Shown here piece by piece: positions 1-4,978 of a stretch of DNA of 7,075 nt. This DNA is from a bacterium (lineage in GTDB: Bacteria > Chloroflexota > Dormibacteria > UBA8260 > Bog-877), in contig JAJYWM010000411.1 in the NCBI GenBank assembly GCA_021791455.1, positions 1 to 7,075 on the forward strand, given 5' to 3'. The notes beneath the pieces were generated by a model that saw only the letters and a program-made list of their open reading frames with translations, had not been told where the DNA came from and searched no databases. Numbering within the stretch: the stretch's first letter is position 1; each line of letters begins with the position of its first letter. Made by a program: the position numbers and the translations under genes.

Positions 1-66
1 GGCCTTGAGTTCGGCAAGGTCTGGCTGGCCGGCGGTACTCGTCTCGTCTTCGGGTGCTCTGTTCAT
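1..66 (-). CDS. Partial hypothetical protein (N-terminus only)
   Basis: The reverse strand has an ATG at 66-64 that overlaps the TGA stop of the upstream gene (65-63) in an ATGA junction. The frame then stays open to the left edge, giving 22 visible codons beginning MNRAPEDETSTAGQPDLAEL. The ATGA overlap is the main evidence that this is a real, translationally coupled gene, because the same junction type recurs in this minus-strand operon. The visible part is acidic and hydrophilic and has no recognisable domain. No function can be assigned. Confidence 0.5.
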   Translation of the reverse strand, partial: MNRAPEDETSTAGQPDLAELKA

Positions 67-428
67 ACCGGATTCCCGAACCCATCGAAGTCGCCGGGCA
101 GGCTCCACGGCCAGGTCCCCTCTCGGACGGCCCGAGCGACGCGGCCATTCCCGTAGAGCTTCTGGATCCGCTCCACCACCTCGTCGGCGTCCAGGTGCTC
201 GCGGGTACGGCCGTCGGTGCTCGGGTTGTTGGCGACCTGGAAGCGAACCCAAGGGTCGGGGCTGTGGCTCAGTTCGGCGAGCGCCTCCGGCGTGGTCTTG
301 AGGTCCATGGCCGCCCCGACATCTGGGCGGGGACGGCTGCATGCAATGGAATTCTCGACCGCCCGCTGCTGATGGGCAGTCAGCCGGTAGAAGGGCCACG
401 AGTTCAGGAAGTTCTCGATCAGTCTCAT
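63..428 (-). CDS. Small protein with an LRV/HEAT-like repeat, function unknown
   Basis: This is a 121-residue protein. Residues about 45-71 (TTPEALAELSHSPDPW, then VRFQVANNPST) match the pattern of leucine-rich-variant or HEAT-like repeats, in which a T-PE-L--L opening is followed by D--VR--VA-N. Such repeats usually form helical surfaces for protein-protein contact. Only one repeat is visible, so a full solenoid is unlikely. The N-terminus is amphipathic and aromatic (FLNSWPFYRLT) and the C-terminus is rich in Trp, Gly and Pro. The ATG at 428 is preceded by a GGGAG sequence about 7 nt upstream, a good ribosome binding site. It lies 78 nt after the previous gene and overlaps the next by 4 nt. 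Its role is unknown; a structural or adaptor role is only an inference from the repeat. Confidence 0.75.
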   Translation of the reverse strand: MRLIENFLNSWPFYRLTAHQQRAVENSIACSRPRPDVGAAMDLKTTPEALAELSHSPDPWVRFQVANNPSTDGRTREHLDADEVVERIQKLYGNGRVARAVREGTWPWSLPGDFDGFGNPV

Positions 429-506
429 CTCGGTTCTCCCGTAGTGGCCGGGCTTGGGAACCGGCCCGCCGCATTGACCGCCTCTGCGGCGGCCCCTCTG
501 TGTGAG

Positions 507-797
507 TTACTCCACCACCTGGGTTTGCGCCTCGCGGGCTACTAGGGCCGCCTCCATCGTCTCCTCGTAGGCCTCGTCCGCCGCCTTGTAGGCCGCCAGG
601 GCCTCGGCCACTGCCGTCTCGTAGGTATCCTCCGCCGCCTCGTAGGCCGCGTCGAGCGCGGCCCCATCCCCATCGCGTTCCAGAGCCGCCTGCGCCGCCT
701 CCATCGTCTCGTCGTAGGCCTCGTCCGCCGCGTCGAGCGCCGCCTGGTAGTCTGCCTCGTAGACCTCCCACGCCGGCACCCCTAACACCTCGCTCAT
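507..797 (-). CDS. Ala/Glu-rich helical repeat protein, function unknown
   Basis: This 96-residue acidic protein is dominated by Ala, Glu, Asp and Tyr and is predicted to be almost entirely helical, probably coiled coil. It has internal repeats: AADEAYDETMEAA at residues 23-35 recurs as AADEAYEETMEAA at 72-84, with a more degenerate AAYEAAEDTYETA between them (50-62). The repeat is also present in the DNA as a nearly identical 38-nt segment. The ATG at 797 overlaps the stop of the upstream gene in an ATGA junction and has a GGAGG ribosome binding site 7 nt upstream, so translation is coupled. No family is recognised. The low complexity means that distant matches to coiled-coil proteins would mean little. 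Confidence 0.75.
   Translation of the reverse strand: MSEVLGVPAWEVYEADYQAALDAADEAYDETMEAAQAALERDGDGAALDAAYEAAEDTYETAVAEALAAYKAADEAYEETMEAALVAREAQTQVVE
547..731. repeat. Intragenic direct repeat, two 38-nt copies
   Basis: The segments 547-584 and 694-731 are 38 nt each and differ at a single position (C at 564, G at 711). The copies are 147 nt apart, exactly 49 codons, so they keep the reading frame of the minus-strand gene at 507-797 and encode its repeated AADEAY-ETMEAA motif. Near identity at the nucleotide level suggests recent duplication or gene conversion rather than protein-level constraint alone. Confidence 0.9.
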
Positions 798-1096
798 CGC
801 AGATCCTCCATAGCCTCAGCCTCAAAGGCCAAAGTCAGTTGTGCGGGCGGTGTCGGTGAGACTGTCGGCTCCCACGCCCGCTTCGGGAGCCAGTCATTGG
901 CGTCGGTCCAGTCGATCACTTCCAGAACAGCATCGCTGGCCGTCTTGAAGTCGCAGCCGGCGGAGTCCTTGACCATCAGCATCAGTTCGTACCAGGTCGG
1001 CCGGTAGCCTCCGCGGTTGGGGCCTTCCCCCGCCCAGTGGAGCGAGAGAGCACGGGCAGTGCGCTCCGGGGCCTGGGCGTTCCGGGTCGCCCTCAC
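794..1096 (-). CDS. Hypothetical protein, 100 residues
   Basis: The chosen start is GTG at 1096-1094, which overlaps the TGA of the upstream gene (1095-1093) as GTGA. The longer open frame further upstream is an Arg/Gly/Pro-rich shadow of that gene. The 100-residue product has a compact central part (residues about 17-71) with several Trp and the segments GGYRPTWYELMLMVKD and TASDAVLEVIDWTDANDW, followed by a Pro/Thr-rich linker and an acidic tail. It looks like a small soluble globular protein. No family is recognised. Tight coupling on both sides makes it part of the same operon as its neighbours. Confidence 0.7.
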   Translation of the reverse strand: MRATRNAQAPERTARALSLHWAGEGPNRGGYRPTWYELMLMVKDSAGCDFKTASDAVLEVIDWTDANDWLPKRAWEPTVSPTPPAQLTLAFEAEAMEDLR

Positions 1097-1410
1097 GCGA
1101 AGACCCCCACGGACCGACCGGCGATCCTGACCACCAGGGCGAGGCTCTCGGCGTAGACGTCCCCGATCTCGTAGGTCGTGGTGCTCTCGAAGGTCCGGCG
1201 ATCGAACTTCAGCGCCTCGACGGTGTAGGTGTCGTCGGCCGCCAGCAGGATCACCACCTTGCGCAGAGTCCTGCCCGCCGATCGGCCCACCGTGAAGTGC
1301 AGGCCGTCGCCCCGGTCCACCATCTGCCGGGCTCCGAGGTTCTGGAGGGTGGCATCGCCGATCTGCCGAAGGATCGTCCGAGCGTCTGCCGGTCGTGTGG
1401 CTTTGTTCAT
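1093..1410 (-). CDS. Small phage/plasmid-type protein of unknown function
   Basis: This 105-residue protein has an early TILRQIGDATLQNLGA segment (residues about 12-27), then GDGLHFTVGR, then a KVVILLAADDTYTVEALKF strand pair, and ends with YEIGDVYAESLALVVRIAG. The order is an 'IL-Q-G' helix, a 'GL-F' strand, a strand with 'DTY-V', and a final 'VYA--L' helix. It resembles, from memory, a widespread family of short uncharacterised proteins in phages, integrative elements and plasmids whose function is not known to me. The ATG at 1410 lies 7 nt after a TATACT box, so the gene may also be transcribed as a leaderless mRNA. It starts 5 nt after the stop of the upstream ORF and overlaps the next gene by 4 nt. 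Confidence 0.75.
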   Translation of the reverse strand: MNKATRPADARTILRQIGDATLQNLGARQMVDRGDGLHFTVGRSAGRTLRKVVILLAADDTYTVEALKFDRRTFESTTTYEIGDVYAESLALVVRIAGRSVGVFA

Positions 1411-1415
1411 AGTTC

Positions 1416-1619
1416 TCAGTATAGCGCCATAGCGACATAGCGATAGCGCGTTAGCGTAACAAGGCGGTGACGGTTGCCCAGAGCTGGCACCTGCGCCACC
1501 TGGGCCAGCACTTCCTCTGGCTCAATCTCTGCCAGCGCCGCCCCGAAGGCCGCCGCTGCCGCTTGTGATGCCAACTCCAAGTTCTTCGATTCCTCGGGCG
1601 TGGCCTCCACCCATCCCAC
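1416..1619 (-). CDS. Small Ala/Glu-rich protein, possibly truncated by an in-frame stop
   Basis: From a GTG at 1619 the product has 67 residues: a helical Ala/Glu-rich segment (residues about 5-44) and a short tail encoded by the TAGCG repeat array. A weak GAAGG ribosome binding site lies about 9 nt before the GTG. The same frame continues upstream through a single TGA (1634-1632) to an ATG at 1691 that has a better ribosome binding site. The gene may therefore originally have been 91 residues and been broken by one base change (for example CGA to TGA), or the downstream part may be translated by re-initiation. TGA is a stop elsewhere in this operon, so recoding as a sense codon is unlikely. 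No family is recognised. Confidence 0.45.
   Translation of the reverse strand: MGWVEATPEESKNLELASQAAAAAFGAALAEIEPEEVLAQVAQVPALGNRHRLVTLTRYRYVAMALY
1418..1423 (-). promoter_or_regulatory. Leaderless -10 box for the 1093-1410 gene
   Basis: On the reverse strand TATACT is followed by 7 nt and then the ATG at 1410, the spacing expected if transcription starts at or next to the start codon. No -35 consensus is visible 17 nt upstream; that position is occupied by the TAGCG repeats, which suggests regulator control. The box overlaps the stop codon of the upstream ORF. Confidence 0.45.
1421..1456. repeat. Tandem TAGCG repeats (iteron/centromere-like)
   Basis: Five copies of (A/T)TAGCG begin at 1421, 1429, 1437, 1443 and 1451, with spacings of 8, 8, 6 and 8 bp. 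The first sits in an 11-mer, TATAGCGCCAT at 1420-1430, that recurs exactly at 1899-1909 inside the parA promoter. Short tandem boxes like these are typical binding sites for ribbon-helix-helix partition proteins, and one such protein is encoded nearby. The array lies at the 3' end of the 1416-1619 frame and abuts the promoter of the 1093-1410 gene. Confidence 0.65.
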
Positions 1620-1631
1620 TGCGGTGTGCCT

Positions 1632-1691
1632 TCATGCCACATCCCACGCCATCTGCAACTCGAGCAGCTGCCGCACCTTTGCCACGGTCAT
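1632..1691 (-). other. 19-codon ORF in frame with the 1416-1619 gene
   Basis: ATG at 1691-1689 opens MTVAKVRQLLELQMAWDVA and stops at TGA 1634-1632. AGGAG sits 7 nt before the ATG, a well-placed ribosome binding site. The next frame-matched start is the GTG at 1619, 12 nt after the stop. It could be the severed N-terminus of a 91-residue protein or a short leader peptide coupled to the downstream ORF. Confidence 0.45.
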
Positions 1692-1726
1692 CTCGGTGCT
1701 CCTGTTGCGGTCGGATTCCGCTTAAG

Positions 1727-1758
1727 AGTATGATACCCTCATCGCGATAGTGCGCTAA
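1727..1758 (-). promoter_or_regulatory. Possible promoter for the minus-strand operon
   Basis: On the reverse strand TATCAT (1735-1730), partly overlapped by CATACT (1732-1727), is a plausible -10 box about 40 nt before the ATG at 1691. Exactly 17 nt upstream of TATCAT, the -35 position (1758-1753) is occupied by TTAGCG, one arm of the inverted repeat at 1752-1769. The -35 match is poor, so this promoter is tentative. The coincidence of repeat arm and -35 suggests control by whatever binds the repeat. Confidence 0.35.
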
Positions 1759-1769
1759 GGGGTTAGCGC
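1752..1769. promoter_or_regulatory. Inverted repeat operator GCGCTAA-N4-TTAGCGC
   Basis: Two perfect 7-bp arms, GCGCTAA at 1752-1758 and TTAGCGC at 1763-1769, flank GGGG. Each arm contains the TAGCG core found in the tandem array at 1421-1456 and in the parA promoter. Both flanking transcription units read away from it and there is no U-tract, so it is not a terminator. A protein-binding operator or part of the partition centromere fits best. Confidence 0.6.
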
Positions 1770-1844
1770 CACAAGCCGTCACAGCTACTCGGCGTAGGGT
1801 TTGGCCTAGCTCACTTAGGCATCCGGGGCCCGCTGGCATCCCTC

Positions 1845-1878
1845 CTTGACTTCTTCGGGCCAATACGCGGAAGTCAAG
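1845..1878. repeat. 9-bp inverted repeat upstream of parA
   Basis: CTTGACTTC at 1845-1853 and GAAGTCAAG at 1870-1878 are exact reverse complements separated by 16 nt. The CTTGAC core occurs a third time at 1890-1895, overlapping the parA -35 box, and forms a second inverted pair with GTCAAG at 1873-1878. This may be a second operator distinct from the TAGCG element. Confidence 0.6.
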
Positions 1879-1890
1879 TGGCGTTAGGGC

Positions 1891-1919
1891 TTGACCGATA
1901 TAGCGCCATGGTGTATAGT
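1891..1919 (+). promoter_or_regulatory. parA promoter with embedded operator, leaderless
   Basis: TTGACC at 1891-1896 is a near-consensus -35. After 17 nt comes TATAGT at 1914-1919, a near-consensus -10, and the parA ATG follows 6 nt later at 1926. The spacer between the two boxes contains the TATAGCGCCAT element (1899-1909), so a protein bound there would occlude RNA polymerase. That arrangement is expected for an autoregulated partition operon. Confidence 0.7.
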
Positions 1920-1925
1920 AGCCCT

Positions 1926-2669
1926 ATGGCTAAGATACCGATCATCACAGTCGCCTCTCCAAAAGGTGGAGTCGGCAAGACCACCCTGGCCTATGAGCTG
2001 GCGGCCCTGTGGCGGGGGGTCTTGGTGGACTTCGACTGGGACTTGGGCGGAGCGACAGGGATGTGGGGCGACGATCCGGAGCATCGGGTGACGAGCGCGA
2101 TGTTGCGCGGGCTCCTCATGGGCGATGGCCCGAGCCCCCGGCCCCTCCGGATGGCAGGGCGTCCCGATCTGGTGCCGTCGGATTCGCGCCTCACCGAACT
2201 CAGGGTCGATCCCGGCCGGGTCGTGGAACGCCTCACCACGTGGGCGGCCATCTGGGATCGTCCGGTCGTCGTCGACACCCATCCTGGGACGGGGGCCCTC
2301 TCCGATGGCGCGATGGCCGCAGCGGACATCATCGCCATTCCTCTCGTGCTCGGGCGGCGCGAACTCGAAGCCTTGGGTGGCTTCCTGCGACGGATGAGGG
2401 GCACAGAGCTTCCTATGGTTATTGTCCCAATGCGTTGGCGCGGTATGGCCTCTGAGCGTCATTTGCTTGAGGTATTGATGCGCTGGACGCGTGCGAGTGG
2501 AATCCCCGTCGCCCCGCCCATCGCCGACTACCCCTGGATTCATCGACGCATGCGGCGCGGAGCTCTGGTGTTGGTAGAGAACCCCGGCGCCGAAGTGGCC
2601 AAAGCCGCAGAGAACTACCGGGCGGTGGCGCGGACCATCGTCGAGCAATTGAGAAAGGAGACAGGATGA
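1926..2669 (+). CDS. parA: ParA-family partition ATPase (type Ib-like)
   Basis: This 247-residue protein has the ParA/MinD deviant Walker A motif KGGVGKTT (residues 13-20, signature Lys13), the A' motif VLVDFDWD (32-39) and a Walker B-like strand PVVVDTHPG (113-121, Asp117). ParA ATPases bind DNA non-specifically in the ATP form and, with a centromere-binding partner, position or segregate plasmids. It lacks the N-terminal helix-turn-helix of the longer type Ia ParA proteins, so it groups with type Ib, where the small partner does the repressing. The ATG at 1926 is preferred over the GTG at 1878 because the promoter and operator lie between them and it opens directly on the first beta strand. 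It overlaps the next gene by 4 nt (ATGA). A role in positioning another cargo cannot be excluded, but operator and partner favour replicon partition. Confidence 0.9.
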   Translation: MAKIPIITVASPKGGVGKTTLAYELAALWRGVLVDFDWDLGGATGMWGDDPEHRVTSAMLRGLLMGDGPSPRPLRMAGRPDLVPSDSRLTELRVDPGRVVERLTTWAAIWDRPVVVDTHPGTGALSDGAMAAADIIAIPLVLGRRELEALGGFLRRMRGTELPMVIVPMRWRGMASERHLLEVLMRWTRASGIPVAPPIADYPWIHRRMRRGALVLVENPGAEVAKAAENYRAVARTIVEQLRKETG

Positions 2670-3046
2670 AAGACCCTCTCGACGACATGCTGGCCCAGAC
2701 GCAGAGTCGGACCCCGGGCCGTTCGCCAAAGGTGCCGCCGCCGCAGGCTCGGCGGGTGGCGGGAGGCGCGGCCGGGTCCGAAGTGAAGAACGAATCCCTT
2801 CCTGGATCTGTGGCCGAGCGACGGTTTGCGCCCCGCCACCTCAGAGTCCAACTTTGGGAGGATCAGGAAACCTGGCTGCTCGAACTCACTGGGGATGCCC
2901 TGCATAGCGGAATCCGCATCGGTGACTCCGAGGTGGTGCGCCTGGCGATGGAGCATCTGAAACGGATCGGCGGGTGGGAGACCCTGCGAGAGGAACTGAT
3001 CGCCGAGAAAGCGGCCCGGCTGCAACGGCACGGCCGGAGACTGTAG
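2666..3046 (+). CDS. Probable ParA partner, ribbon-helix-helix DNA-binding protein
   Basis: This 126-residue basic protein starts in an ATGA overlap with parA. Residues 1-50 are Pro/Arg/Gly/Ser-rich and look disordered. Residues about 57-100 fit the CopG/MetJ-type pattern: a strand RHLRVQLWED, a first helix (ETWLLELTGDALHSG), a turn, and a second helix IRIGDSEVVRLAMEHLKR. The C-terminal helix is charged. In type Ib partition systems such as those with ParG or omega, a short protein with a flexible N-terminal tail and a ribbon-helix-helix domain binds repeated sites upstream of parA, represses the operon and stimulates the ATPase through the tail. Gene order, size and domain layout match; the fold assignment is from pattern reading only. 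Confidence 0.65.
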   Translation: MKDPLDDMLAQTQSRTPGRSPKVPPPQARRVAGGAAGSEVKNESLPGSVAERRFAPRHLRVQLWEDQETWLLELTGDALHSGIRIGDSEVVRLAMEHLKRIGGWETLREELIAEKAARLQRHGRRL

Positions 3047-3077
3047 GGGAAACGGCCCCGGGCCTGGAGACGTTCAC

Positions 3078-3392
3078 ATGGCCTTCGATATCGACAACAT
3101 AGCCGGCGCGGTGCTCGCGATCGCCGAGCGGCGGGAGGCCGTGCGCAACGATGCCGAGGCCATCTGCCGCACCGTCAACATGGAGGTCGGCGATCTCTTC
3201 GCCGTGCTGACCCACCCCAACCGGCAGAGGGTTACGCCGAAGGACGCCATGCTGACCGGGGTGGCGGCGGGACTCGCCCTAGCCCGCGGCGACACTCCCT
3301 CAGAGGATGCCTTGCGGGCCGACTGGGTCTCCTGGCGCGAGTTGCGCGAGGCGGTCCTGGCCGAGACCAAGCAGGGGTCGCGGCATCGGTAG
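3078..3392 (+). CDS. Hypothetical protein in the partition operon
   Basis: This 104-residue mostly helical protein follows the ParA partner gene after a 31-nt gap, with GGAG 8 nt before the ATG. It is probably the third gene of the same transcript. It begins MAFDIDNIAGAVLAIAERRE, has a middle LFAVLTHPNRQRVTPKDAMLTG, a Gly/Ala-rich helix LTGVAAGLALARGD, and ends basic. There is no signal peptide and no convincing membrane segment. No family is recognised. Its position suggests a link to maintenance of the element, but nothing in the sequence proves it. Confidence 0.7.
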   Translation: MAFDIDNIAGAVLAIAERREAVRNDAEAICRTVNMEVGDLFAVLTHPNRQRVTPKDAMLTGVAAGLALARGDTPSEDALRADWVSWRELREAVLAETKQGSRHR

Positions 3393-3412
3393 GCGAGGTG
3401 GGCGCCGACCCC

Positions 3413-3418
3413 TACGAT
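3413..3418 (+). promoter_or_regulatory. Leaderless -10 box for the kinase gene
   Basis: TACGAT fits the TANNNT -10 pattern and is followed by 7 nt and the ATG at 3426. No -35 consensus is visible. The 12-mer TACGATCACTGC that includes this box recurs exactly at 4214-4225. Confidence 0.45.
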
Positions 3419-3425
3419 CACTGCG

Positions 3426-3968
3426 ATGGACCGAGAGCCCACAGCAAAGGACCGGCCCGCGCGCCTGCCCCTGCTACTGATCTCAGGGGTGCCGGCGACC
3501 GGCAAGTCCACGTTTACCAGGTGGCTCGCTGAGAATCGCGGATTCCTCGCCGCGGACATAGAGCGCGGTGGGTTGGGACCGCTTGGACTCCAGTCCGAAT
3601 GGGACGGAGCCGTTAGCCATGGAGGGCCGGCGAGGCTGGTGGCAGCTCTCCACGCGCTTCACCGACCCGTCGCACTTGACTGGGGCTACCCGCCGCGCAG
3701 CTTGCCGTTCGTCGAGGCCCTGTGCTCGGCTGGCGTGGGTGCCTGGTGGTTCGACGGGGATCGGGATGCGGCCCGGCGCAACTTCATCGGCAGGGGGACG
3801 GTCCCGGTAGGTGCCCTTGACCGACAGATGGCCAACATTCAGGCGGTGTGGCCTCGATTGGCGGCCTTCTACGGCGGCAGGATCATCCACACGGTCTCTG
3901 CCGAGGGCAAGTTCGTGGATTGGGCTGACGTGATCGATCGCATCGTTGGCAAGATCCCCCAGAGTTGA
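3426..3968 (+). CDS. Small P-loop kinase (AAA_33 / nucleotide- or polynucleotide-kinase type)
   Basis: The 180-residue protein has a clear Walker A, GVPATGKST, at residues 21-29 after a hydrophobic strand LPLLLIS. Asp44, after the next strand, is placed like the substrate-binding Asp of small-molecule and polynucleotide kinases, and Asp85 in VALDWG is a candidate Walker B acid. The segment WWFDGDRDAARRNFIGRG (residues 107-124) supplies several Arg that could form the lid. Kinases of this fold move the ATP gamma-phosphate to nucleosides, nucleic-acid 5' ends, sugars or antibiotics; the substrate cannot be told from sequence alone. The start is supported by a -10 box 7 nt upstream. The next genes are a HAD phosphatase and a metallophosphoesterase, the partner types seen in nucleic-acid end repair. 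Zeta-toxin-like activity is less likely because no antitoxin neighbour is seen. Confidence 0.8.
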   Translation: MDREPTAKDRPARLPLLLISGVPATGKSTFTRWLAENRGFLAADIERGGLGPLGLQSEWDGAVSHGGPARLVAALHALHRPVALDWGYPPRSLPFVEALCSAGVGAWWFDGDRDAARRNFIGRGTVPVGALDRQMANIQAVWPRLAAFYGGRIIHTVSAEGKFVDWADVIDRIVGKIPQS

Positions 3969-4200
3969 CCGCCGCGGCGCCGACTTGCCGAGCAGTCCAG
4001 GCTGTGCCGTGCGCTACTGCGCCAGCTCTCTCCCCCGTCAATATCCCCGCGGCCGGATCCCCTGCTCCCGACCTGTACCACCAATGCCCATCCCCTCTTG
4101 ACCGCGACCGCAGGAGTCCTCAACCCCGCCCATTTGCCCGCGCTCCATCCCCATCGCGACGGCGGTCACGAGGATGGGCACTGGCCGTATGCGCGACATG

Positions 4201-4225
4201 GGTAGGCAGACCGTACGATCACTGC
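4201..4225. repeat. Diverged copy of the kinase promoter region
   Basis: GGTAGGC (4201-4207), GACC (4209-4212) and TACGATCACTGC (4214-4225) appear in the same order as GGTAGGC (3389-3395), GACC (3407-3410) and TACGATCACTGC (3413-3424), with about 11 nt fewer in the second copy. The sequence just upstream (GCGCGACATG against TCGCGGCATC) is also similar. The second copy is not followed by an ATG at leaderless distance. Confidence 0.6.
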
Positions 4226-4375
4226 CCAGCCCGATCTGGAAAGGAGTTTGCCCTCACGGAGCGCCACCGACAACCTCAGCAAACCCGATTGGGTGGGGGG
4301 CGTCTGGCAGTCGGGGACGGGGCCCTGGCATGGGCACTGACCGCACGCGCCCGACCGCGGGTGATCCCAAGGGCC

Positions 4376-4381
4376 TACGCT
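4376..4381 (+). promoter_or_regulatory. Leaderless -10 box for the HAD gene
   Basis: TACGCT fits TANNNT, with 6 nt to a GTG at 4388, the same geometry as at parA and at the metallophosphoesterase. No -35 consensus is seen. This box decides the GTG start against the much longer open frame upstream. Confidence 0.45.
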
Positions 4382-4387
4382 GATCTC

Positions 4388-4978
4388 GTGACTGTCGCCA
4401 ACGCATCAGGCCCCGCCGCTCTCCCACTCCTCTTCCTCGACGTGGACGGGGTGCTATCCCCAGTCGCGGGAGAGCATATGGGCCCACTCCCGACCTGCTG
4501 GCCCGAGTGGCGTCGGGCTCCGTCCCTCAACATGCCCGTCTACTTCGCGCCGGATCTGGTGGCGCGTCTGACGGCGCTGGCCGTGGAGCGGATCTGGTGC
4601 TCCACCTGGGAGAGGGAGGTCGAGGACTTCGGGCTCTCGAAGGATCTCGGGTGGGCTGGGCAGCAGCATCTTCGGCTTCCTGGCCGCCGCCAGCCATGGA
4701 ACAAACTGGTCGCGATCCGGGAGTACCTGCTACCCCAACCGGCGCGCCCTTTCATCTGGGTGGACGATGACAATCGTCTGGTCTCGAGCGGCATGAGGTG
4801 GGCCCGGACGATCCAGCAACCCCATCTGCTGATCCGGCCCGAGAAGAAGGTTGGGCTGACCCCGCGCCATGTGGAGCGGATTGAGAAGTGGGTGCGGGTG
4901 CTGGGCGATGGCGAGGTCAGCGGATGCGGCGGCCAGCCGACTTGGCGCGCCGCTGCTCGTTCCGCTCGCGATAGCTGA
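4388..4978 (+). CDS. HAD-family phosphatase (SAK-type, linked to predicted RNA repair)
   Basis: From the GTG at 4388 the product has 196 residues. HAD motif I is LLFLDVDGVLSP, with nucleophile Asp18 and acid/base Asp20. WCSTWE (70-75) supplies the motif II Ser/Thr, Lys106 in PWNKL is the motif III candidate, and FIWVDDDN (122-129, Asp126 and Asp127) is motif IV, so a full catalytic set is present. The short cap, the W-STW motif and the C-terminal GLTPRHVERIEKWV resemble the HAD domain named after the 'Swiss Army Knife' predicted RNA-repair proteins. HAD enzymes of this kind hydrolyse phosphate monoesters, in repair contexts typically 3' phosphates. Here the domain stands alone. It converges with and overlaps the minus-strand gene at 4917 by 62 nt. 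A metabolic phosphatase role remains possible. Confidence 0.8.
   Translation: MTVANASGPAALPLLFLDVDGVLSPVAGEHMGPLPTCWPEWRRAPSLNMPVYFAPDLVARLTALAVERIWCSTWEREVEDFGLSKDLGWAGQQHLRLPGRRQPWNKLVAIREYLLPQPARPFIWVDDDNRLVSSGMRWARTIQQPHLLIRPEKKVGLTPRHVERIEKWVRVLGDGEVSGCGGQPTWRAAARSARDS

Larger units (their letters stand above)
3969..4387. other. Gene-poor interval with a degenerate promoter copy
   Basis: About 420 nt between the kinase and HAD genes lack a convincing gene. A plus-strand frame is open from a TTG at 3965 into the HAD gene, but its translation here is Pro/Arg/Ala-rich without domain character. Minus-strand frames are similarly low in complexity. The interval holds the second TACGATCACTGC copy (4214-4225), a purine-rich GGAAAGGAG at 4238-4246 with no ATG or GTG at the right distance, and the HAD promoter at its end. 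It may be the remnant of a decayed gene. Confidence 0.5.

Noticed and set aside
446..466. Possible terminator hairpin GGCCGG/CCGGCC
   Set aside because: Only 6 bp, no U-tract, and it lies between two genes of the same operon.
1097..1438. Upstream part of the minus-strand open frame 794-1438
   Set aside because: It is an Arg/Gly/Pro-rich shadow of the 105-residue gene. The GTGA junction at 1096 gives a clean start for the real 100-residue gene.
1878..1925. Longer ParA starting at GTG 1878
   Set aside because: The extra 16 codons would contain the -35, operator and -10 of parA, while the ATG at 1926 begins right at the first strand of the ATPase fold.
1884..2729. 281-residue minus-strand open frame opposite parA
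   Set aside because: High-GC shadow rich in Arg, His and Pro; the plus strand encodes an unmistakable ParA.
3965..4387. N-terminal extension of the HAD gene from a TTG at 3965 (337 residues)
   Set aside because: The added 141 residues are Pro/Arg/Ala-rich with no domain pattern, and a leaderless -10 box sits 6 nt before the GTG at 4388, directly before the HAD domain.
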